Positions 13,414 to 17,783 of a stretch of 17,783 nt of DNA are shown in pieces. The notes under the pieces are model-generated. The model searched no databases and was not told the DNA's origin. It worked only from the letters and a program-made list of their open reading frames with translations. The position numbers were made by a program, and so were the translations under genes. The first letter of the stretch is position 1. Every line of letters starts with the position of its first letter. The DNA is taken from positions 1-17,783 of the forward strand of contig DATBDL010000294.1 of NCBI GenBank assembly GCA_036269975.1, given 5' to 3'. The stretch is from DATEPR01 sp036269975. Its GTDB lineage: Bacteria; Actinomycetota; Actinomycetes; Mycobacteriales; Pseudonocardiaceae.

Positions 13414-13488
13414 CTTACGTTGTTGTTGTGCGGACGGGATGCAGCCGCCGTACCGACGCCCCTAGCGAATTGACGACGAGGTAGACCC

Positions 13489-13941
13489 GTGCGCACGTAC
13501 AGCCCGAAGGCCGGCGAGGTGACCCGCGCCTGGCATGTGATCGACGCCCAGGACGTGGTGCTCGGCCGGCTCGCCACGCAGGTTGCCACGCTGCTGCGCG
13601 GCAAGCACAAGCCCACCTACGCCCCGCACGTGGACACCGGCGACTTCGTCGTCATCGTCAACGCGGAGAAGGTCGCGCTGACCGGCAACAAGCGCGACCA
13701 GGCGTTCGTCTACCGGCACAGCGGCTACCCCGGCGGCCTGCGCAAGCGGTCGTTCGGCGAGATGCTGGACAAGCAGCCGGAACGCCTGCTGGAGAAGACC
13801 ATCAAGGGCATGCTGCCGCACAACCGCCTCGGTCGCGCCATGGCCGGCAAGCTCAAGGTCTACGCCGGCCCGAACCACCCGCACGAGGCACAGCAGCCGC
13901 AGCCGTTCGAGTTGGCCGAGAAGAGCAAGGTGAACCGGTGA
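13489..13941 (+). CDS. rplM: 50S ribosomal protein L13
   Basis: This 150-residue protein is the ribosomal protein L13, an early assembly protein of the large subunit that binds 23S rRNA. The start MRTYSPKAG and signature stretches WHVIDA, VLGRLA, LRGKHKPTYAPH, YRHSGYPGGL, GMLPHNRLG and the C-terminal VYAGPNHPHEAQQP match actinobacterial L13 closely (M. tuberculosis L13 is 147 residues). The start codon is GTG, with GAGG about 9 nt upstream. Its own promoter precedes it, and the stop overlaps the rpsI start by four bases (GTGA), the standard L13-S9 operon. It is a reliable anchor for the locus. Confidence 0.98.
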   Translation: MRTYSPKAGEVTRAWHVIDAQDVVLGRLATQVATLLRGKHKPTYAPHVDTGDFVVIVNAEKVALTGNKRDQAFVYRHSGYPGGLRKRSFGEMLDKQPERLLEKTIKGMLPHNRLGRAMAGKLKVYAGPNHPHEAQQPQPFELAEKSKVNR

Positions 13942-14504
13942 CCAGCGCCGAAGACGTTATCGAGGAAGAGTCAGTGACCACGCCCGACACCGAGACCTTG
14001 GCCGACGACAGCGTCGAGACCGCGGCCGACAGCACCGTCGACGAGGCCGAGACCTCGGCCGCCGACACCCCCGCCGAGGCGCCGGCCGCCCGTCCGGCCA
14101 GCCGACCCGTGGTCGGTGGCAAGCCCACCCAGACCGTCGGCCGCCGCAAGCAGGCCATCGTCCGGGTCCGGCTGATGCCCGGCACCGGCCAGTTCAAGCT
14201 CAACGGCCGCAGTCTCGAGGAGTACTTCCCGAACAAGGTGCACCAGCAGCTCATCAAGGACCCGCTGGTCACGGTCGAGAAGCCGGAGTCGTTCGACATC
14301 TTCGCCACCCTGCGTGGCGGCGGCATCACCGGCCAGGCCGGTGCGCTGCGGCTGGCCATCGCGCGGGCGCTGATCGAGGTCGAGCCGGACGACCGGCCGC
14401 CGCTGAAGAAGGCCGGCTTCCTCACCCGTGACCCTCGGGTCAAGGAGCGGAAGAAGTACGGCCTGAAGAAGGCCCGCAAGGCGCCGCAGTACAGCAAGCG
14501 CTGA
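13938..14504 (+). CDS. rpsI: 30S ribosomal protein S9
   Basis: This 188-residue protein is ribosomal protein S9, whose C-terminal tail reaches the P-site tRNA. The core from about residue 65 (QTVGRRKQAIVRVRL) through GRSLEEYFPNKVHQQL, GGGITGQAGALRLAIARAL and the invariant end QYSKR is typical. The first 60 residues form an acidic Ala/Thr/Glu/Asp-rich extension, longer than the roughly 20-30 residue extension of M. tuberculosis S9 (151 residues). The GTG start at 13938 overlaps the rplM stop; a GTG at 13974 is an alternative that would remove 12 residues of the extension. The extension is likely disordered. Confidence 0.97.
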   Translation: MTSAEDVIEEESVTTPDTETLADDSVETAADSTVDEAETSAADTPAEAPAARPASRPVVGGKPTQTVGRRKQAIVRVRLMPGTGQFKLNGRSLEEYFPNKVHQQLIKDPLVTVEKPESFDIFATLRGGGITGQAGALRLAIARALIEVEPDDRPPLKKAGFLTRDPRVKERKKYGLKKARKAPQYSKR

Positions 14505-14519
14505 CCTTGCCGTAAGCAA

Positions 14520-14564
14520 CCTACGGGAGCAGTCATCCGTCTTCTCGGATGCTGCTCCCGTAGG
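14520..14564 (+). terminator. Intrinsic terminator after rplM-rpsI
   Basis: CCTACGGGAGCAG (14520-14532) pairs perfectly with CTGCTCCCGTAGG (14552-14564). An inner CATCCG/CGGATG stem (14534-14539 with 14546-14551) continues it past one bulged T, around a 6-nt loop: about 19 pairs. CTTTCT follows. It lies 16 nt after the rpsI stop and 36 nt before the glmM start, so glmM is probably read through or has its own start nearby. Confidence 0.85.
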
Positions 14565-14599
14565 CTTTCTACCCTTCAGCGCAGGAGGTCGGCACCCAG

Positions 14600-15934
14600 A
14601 TGGCTCGACTGTTCGGCACCGACGGCGTACGTGGGCTGGCCAACGCCGACCTGACCCCGGAGTTGGCGATGTCCGTCGCCGCGACGGCGGCGCGGGTGTT
14701 CACCGAGCACGACCGATCGCACCGGCAGGTCGCGGTCGTCGGCCGGGACCCCAGGGCGAGCAGCGAGATGCTGGAGGCGGCCGTCGCCGCCGGGCTGGCA
14801 TCGGCAGGCGCGGACGTGCTGCTGCTCGGGGTGCTCCCGACACCGGCGGTGGCGCACCTGGTCGGCGCGCTGGGCGCCGATCTCGGCGTGATGATCTCGG
14901 CGTCGCACAACCCGATGCCGGACAACGGCGTGAAGCTGTTCTCGGCCGGCGGGCACAAGCTGCCGGACGCCGTCGAGGACGAGATCGAGGCCGCGATGGC
15001 GGCGCCGGCGGACCGGCCGACCGGTGCCGCGATCGGTCGGATCACCCAGGCGCCCGAGGCCGCTTCGCAGTACCTGGACCACCTGGTCGCCGCGAGCGGC
15101 CGGTCATTGGCGGGCCTGCGGGTCGTCGTCGACTGCGCGAACGGCGCGGCGTCCCAGTTGGCGCCGCAGGCGTACCGCAAGGCGGGGGCCGACGTGATCG
15201 CCATCCACGCCGAGCCGGACGGCCTGAACATCAACGACGGCTGCGGATCGACCCATCTCGCGTCGTTACGGGCCGCCGTCACCGAACTCGGCGCCGACCT
15301 CGGCATCGCGCACGACGGCGACGCCGACCGCTGCCTCGCCATCGACGCGCACGGCAACGACGTGGACGGCGACCAGATCATGGCCGTGCTCGCGCTGGCC
15401 ATGAAGGAGGCCGGCGAGCTGGCGTCCGACACGCTCGTGGCGACCGTGATGAGCAACCTCGGCCTGCACCTCGCGATGCGCGAGCACGGCGTCGCGCTGC
15501 GCACCACCGCCGTCGGCGACCGCTACGTACTGGAGGAGCTGCGGTCCGGCGGCTACTCGATCGGCGGCGAGCAGTCCGGGCACGTGCTGCTGCCCGCGCA
15601 CGCCACCACCGGCGACGGTGTGCTCATCGCGCTGCGGCTGATGGCCAGGGTGGCCGCCAGTGGCCGCAGCCTCGCCGAACTGGCCGGCGTGATGCGCCGG
15701 CTGCCGCAGGTGCTGGTCAACGTCCGCGTGGCGGACAAGGCGGCGGTAGCCACGGCCGATTCGGTCGCGGACGCCGTCGCCGACGTGGAACGCCAGCTCG
15801 GCGAGACCGGCAGGGTGCTGCTCCGGCCGTCCGGCACGGAATCACTCGTCCGAGTGATGGTCGAGGCGCCGACCCACGACATCGCGGAAGCGGCCGCCTC
15901 CCGTCTCGCGAACGTCGTGGCCGAGGTGCGCTGA
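14600..15934 (+). CDS. glmM: Phosphoglucosamine mutase
   Basis: GlmM converts glucosamine-6-phosphate to glucosamine-1-phosphate, the step before GlmU in UDP-GlcNAc synthesis for peptidoglycan; it is cytoplasmic. The 444-residue length is normal. All four signatures are intact: the phosphoserine loop SASHNP with Ser102, the Mg-binding DGDADRC (239-245), the sugar-binding GEQSGH (323-328) and the phosphate-binding RPSGTESLVRVM (409-420). The start MARLFGTDGVRG is the family N-terminus, and AGGAGG at 14583-14588 is the best ribosome site in the window, 11 nt from the ATG. It follows rpsI as in many actinobacteria. Confidence 0.98.
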   Translation: MARLFGTDGVRGLANADLTPELAMSVAATAARVFTEHDRSHRQVAVVGRDPRASSEMLEAAVAAGLASAGADVLLLGVLPTPAVAHLVGALGADLGVMISASHNPMPDNGVKLFSAGGHKLPDAVEDEIEAAMAAPADRPTGAAIGRITQAPEAASQYLDHLVAASGRSLAGLRVVVDCANGAASQLAPQAYRKAGADVIAIHAEPDGLNINDGCGSTHLASLRAAVTELGADLGIAHDGDADRCLAIDAHGNDVDGDQIMAVLALAMKEAGELASDTLVATVMSNLGLHLAMREHGVALRTTAVGDRYVLEELRSGGYSIGGEQSGHVLLPAHATTGDGVLIALRLMARVAASGRSLAELAGVMRRLPQVLVNVRVADKAAVATADSVADAVADVERQLGETGRVLLRPSGTESLVRVMVEAPTHDIAEAAASRLANVVAEVR

Positions 15935-16033
15935 CGTTTCTCGCGCGAATAGCGTTCGCAACGAGTCGCGGCCTGACAGGATTCATTTCAGCGGCGAGGG
16001 AACCGTCGCCGACGGCGTCACGTCCATGTGTGG

Positions 16034-16049
16034 ACCCCGTTGGCGGGGT
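16034..16049. other. Small hairpin in the glmM to EspC-like gap
   Basis: ACCCCG (16034-16039) and CGGGGT (16044-16049) form a perfect 6-bp stem with a TTGG loop. No T run follows, so it is at best a weak terminator for glmM or a regulator site. The rest of the 161-nt gap (15935-16095) contains no gene and no promoter that I can call with confidence. Confidence 0.3.
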
Positions 16050-16095
16050 TATCGTGCTCAGCGGGTCGTCCGCAGTGGAATGAGACGGGGGCAGC

Positions 16096-16404
16096 GTGTC
16101 CGGCTACCAGACCAGCGACGAGATGTCCGGGGTCGCCAGCAAGGTGAGCGCGGAAGTCGGGCCGATCGGCGACGAGGCGGACGCCATCGGGAAGTCCCAG
16201 GTCGGCGCGTCCGACGGTGGCAAGGACTTCGGCGACAAGGCCACCGCGTACGCGACCGCGCTGCACGACAACGTGATCGCCAGCGTGAAGGCGTTCGGCA
16301 CCGCGACGACGACGTTGAGCGACAAACTCACCGACACCTACCAGCAGTACTCCTCCGCCGAGGGCCAGAACGCCAGCTCGTTGACCAAGGCAGGGGGCAA
16401 CTGA
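16096..16404 (+). CDS. EspC-like small type VII secretion protein (Rv3440c position)
   Basis: This 102-residue, helical, Cys- and Trp-free protein has a two-helix pattern with a Gly-rich turn (about 37-46, GASDGGKDFG). The C-terminal YSSAE (Y85 to E89) fits the YxxxD/E export motif of T7SS substrates. The absence of a WXG turn and the overall pattern resemble the EspC-like family (T7SS_ESX_EspC) rather than WXG100. The GTG start has GGGGG 4 nt upstream, and the stop overlaps the next ATG by one base (TGATG). In M. tuberculosis a 103-residue protein gene (Rv3440c, from memory) lies in the same place after glmM. It probably co-exports with, or is a partner of, the following long protein. Confidence 0.8.
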   Translation: MSGYQTSDEMSGVASKVSAEVGPIGDEADAIGKSQVGASDGGKDFGDKATAYATALHDNVIASVKAFGTATTTLSDKLTDTYQQYSSAEGQNASSLTKAGGN

Positions 16405-17783
16405 TGGCCGACGACAACGGGACCGACTGGCAGAGCCTCAAGCCGTACCTGGACGACCCGAGCGTCTCCCAGGACGACAAGAAGCGCATTCTCGAGTCGT
16501 ACATGGCCAGCAACGGCCCGAACTACGCAGGGGGGATTCCCGGCGCCGGCGCCCTGGTCGGCGACAACGACTACTGGAGCAACCACAAGGACATCGGGCC
16601 TTACCTGAAGCAGTACGGCGTCGACTACAAGGACGTCAAGAACTACGAGAACAAGATGCCGTCCCAGGACGGCGCCGCCGACGATCCGGGCCAGAACGAC
16701 CTGCAGAACCAGATCGACCGCGCGAAGACCGACCAGTGGGTCGGCCAGGCCAGGACGGACCTGTCCAACGAGGCCAAGAAGACCGTGGCCCAGGGCGGTT
16801 CCGGTGCCGCGACGTCGGACGAGATCCTGGAACCGGGCTCGCGCGGCATGATGTTCTTCAACGACTTCATCCAGCAGTACAACACGTGGACCGGCGGTTC
16901 GCTCGACCTGAAGAAAGACATCACCGATGTCTACGACAACCTGCGCGGCATCAACTTCGCCCATTTCCGCGCCGACGCGACGCAGTTGGCCACATCGCAC
17001 GGCAAGTTGTCCGACAGCACCCTGAACCTGAGTACCGCCACCAATTCCCTCGGCGGTTTCTGGCAGGGCCCCGCCGCCCAGGCCGCGCAGCAGTACACGA
17101 ACACGTTCATGCAGAACGCCAAGACCGTCACCGACGGCACGACCACCGCGAGCCAGTTGATCACCGATCAGATGAAGGCCATCGAGTCGGCGGTGCTGCA
17201 ACGCGCGCAGGGCGTGCTCCAGTTGTACGCGGCCAACGTAGGCGGATTCACCCCGCCCGACGTGGACATGATCATCGACACGGCGCAGGGCTCGGCCGGC
17301 GACCAGGAACTGAAGACGATGGGCCAGTGGGACATCTTCAGCAACGTCGACTGGGGCGACACCGACTGCCACGGCCACCTCAGCCAGAACGTGAAGAACC
17401 TGGCCGCGATGGACGCGGCGAACTGGCTGAACGGCACGTTCAAATCGACCTTCGACCAGAAGAAGTCCTCGTTCGACTCGATCACCACGTCGACGCACAA
17501 CACCGTCGGCCAGGCATTCGACGCGATGAACCAGGGCCTGGGCAAGATCGCGGCGAGCCCGTTCTCCGACCTCAGCGCCGGCATCACGGTCCCGTCGGGC
17601 ACTGGCAACGGCACCGGTAGCGGCTCGGGTTCGGGCTCTGGCGGTGGCTCGGGCTCTGGCGGTGGCTCTGGCGGTGGCTCAGGCTCGGGTGGTGGCGGCG
17701 ACTCCGGTGGTGGTGCGACGACCCCGAGCGACGCCGTTCCCCCGCCGGCCACGCCCACTCCCACGCCCACTCCCACGCCCACC
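16404..17783 (+). CDS. Long WXG-containing T7SS protein, 3' end beyond window (Rv3439c position)
   Basis: The frame is open from the ATG at 16404 to the last base, 460 codons with no stop, so the gene is cut by the window. It is coupled to the preceding EspC-like gene (TGATG). Residues 1-140 are polar, with repeated Tyr/Asp/Lys (KPYLDDP, GPYLKQYGVDYKD). Residues 155-300 are helical with a WXG turn W220-Q-G222, as in LXG/EspB/PPE-like export domains. A Gly/Ser tract (about 405-437) and a Pro/Thr repeat (from about 447) follow, a typical linker before a C-terminal domain. No signal peptide or membrane helix is seen. It is likely an ESX-exported cell-surface protein or effector; the C-terminal activity cannot be read here. 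Rv3439c, a 467-residue Ala/Pro-rich protein (from memory), is the positional counterpart. Confidence 0.85.
   Translation, partial: MADDNGTDWQSLKPYLDDPSVSQDDKKRILESYMASNGPNYAGGIPGAGALVGDNDYWSNHKDIGPYLKQYGVDYKDVKNYENKMPSQDGAADDPGQNDLQNQIDRAKTDQWVGQARTDLSNEAKKTVAQGGSGAATSDEILEPGSRGMMFFNDFIQQYNTWTGGSLDLKKDITDVYDNLRGINFAHFRADATQLATSHGKLSDSTLNLSTATNSLGGFWQGPAAQAAQQYTNTFMQNAKTVTDGTTTASQLITDQMKAIESAVLQRAQGVLQLYAANVGGFTPPDVDMIIDTAQGSAGDQELKTMGQWDIFSNVDWGDTDCHGHLSQNVKNLAAMDAANWLNGTFKSTFDQKKSSFDSITTSTHNTVGQAFDAMNQGLGKIAASPFSDLSAGITVPSGTGNGTGSGSGSGSGGGSGSGGGSGGGSGSGGGGDSGGGATTPSDAVPPPATPTPTPTPTPT
17617..17783 (+). repeat. Low-complexity Gly/Ser then Pro/Thr coding repeats
   Basis: About 17617-17712 alternates GGCTCGGGT, GGCTCTGGC and GGTGGC units encoding Gly/Ser. 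From 17754 to the end, CCCACTCCCACG repeats every 12 nt and encodes Pro-Thr. Both are within the long WXG protein. Such tracts change length by replication slippage, and the true repeat count beyond the window is unknown. Confidence 0.8.

Noticed and set aside
2972..13488. The 10.5-kb insert as a transposon, prophage or integrative element
   Set aside because: No transposase, integrase, phage gene, tRNA target or terminal repeats were seen at either edge.
13414..13488. An L13-type autoregulatory RNA leader before rplM
   Set aside because: The leader is only about 70 nt and I could not draw a convincing conserved stem structure in it; such leaders are described mainly outside actinobacteria.
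16338..17498. 386-codon minus-strand frame and the one at 17168-17782
   Set aside because: They are antisense to the long WXG protein, whose coupling to the EspC-like gene, codon bias and domain pattern show the plus strand is coding. The Pro/Glu-rich antisense frame merely reflects the Gly/Ser repeats.

Overview
The window is high-GC DNA (roughly 68-70% by eye, with strong G/C preference at third codon positions) from an actinobacterium, most likely Pseudonocardiales. The evidence is the ESX-4-type secretion genes joined to rplM-rpsI-glmM, as in Mycobacterium tuberculosis (Rv3446c, esxU, esxT, rplM, rpsI, glmM, Rv3440c/Rv3439c by memory of gene order), together with AfsR/SARP-type regulators typical of antibiotic-producing actinomycetes.

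Layout. (1) 1-2971, plus strand: the 3' part of an ESX-4-associated Hsp70-like membrane protein (Rv3446c family), a small unknown protein, then two WXG100 proteins in the positions of esxU and esxT. (2) 2991-3018: a strong hairpin that could terminate transcription from both sides. (3) 3027-11325, minus strand: three tandem paralogous AfsR-like regulators (winged helix, BTAD, NB-ARC, TPR), each joined to the next by an ATGA stop/start overlap. (4) 11326-11623: a divergent intergenic region packed with helically phased short repeats. (5) 11624-13344, plus strand: an ATGA-coupled pair, made of a KAS III/thiolase-fold protein whose three catalytic positions all appear replaced and a 243-residue protein of unknown function that may be a reduced relative. 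(6) 13384-15934, plus strand: rplM-rpsI with a clear promoter and terminator, then glmM. (7) 16096-17783, plus strand: an EspC-like small T7SS protein coupled to a long WXG-containing protein that runs off the window.

How it fits together. The backbone is a conserved housekeeping and ESX-4 neighbourhood. In M. tuberculosis esxT is followed directly by rplM. Here about 10.5 kb lies between them: the regulator trio plus the ketosynthase-like pair, divergently transcribed from one repeat-rich control region. A 23-nt element (19 of 23 identical) is shared between the esxU upstream region and that divergent control region. This suggests, by inference only, that the regulators may control both the ketosynthase-like pair and the ESX substrates. 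This regulator/pseudo-ketosynthase cassette is the best candidate for an undescribed system in the window.
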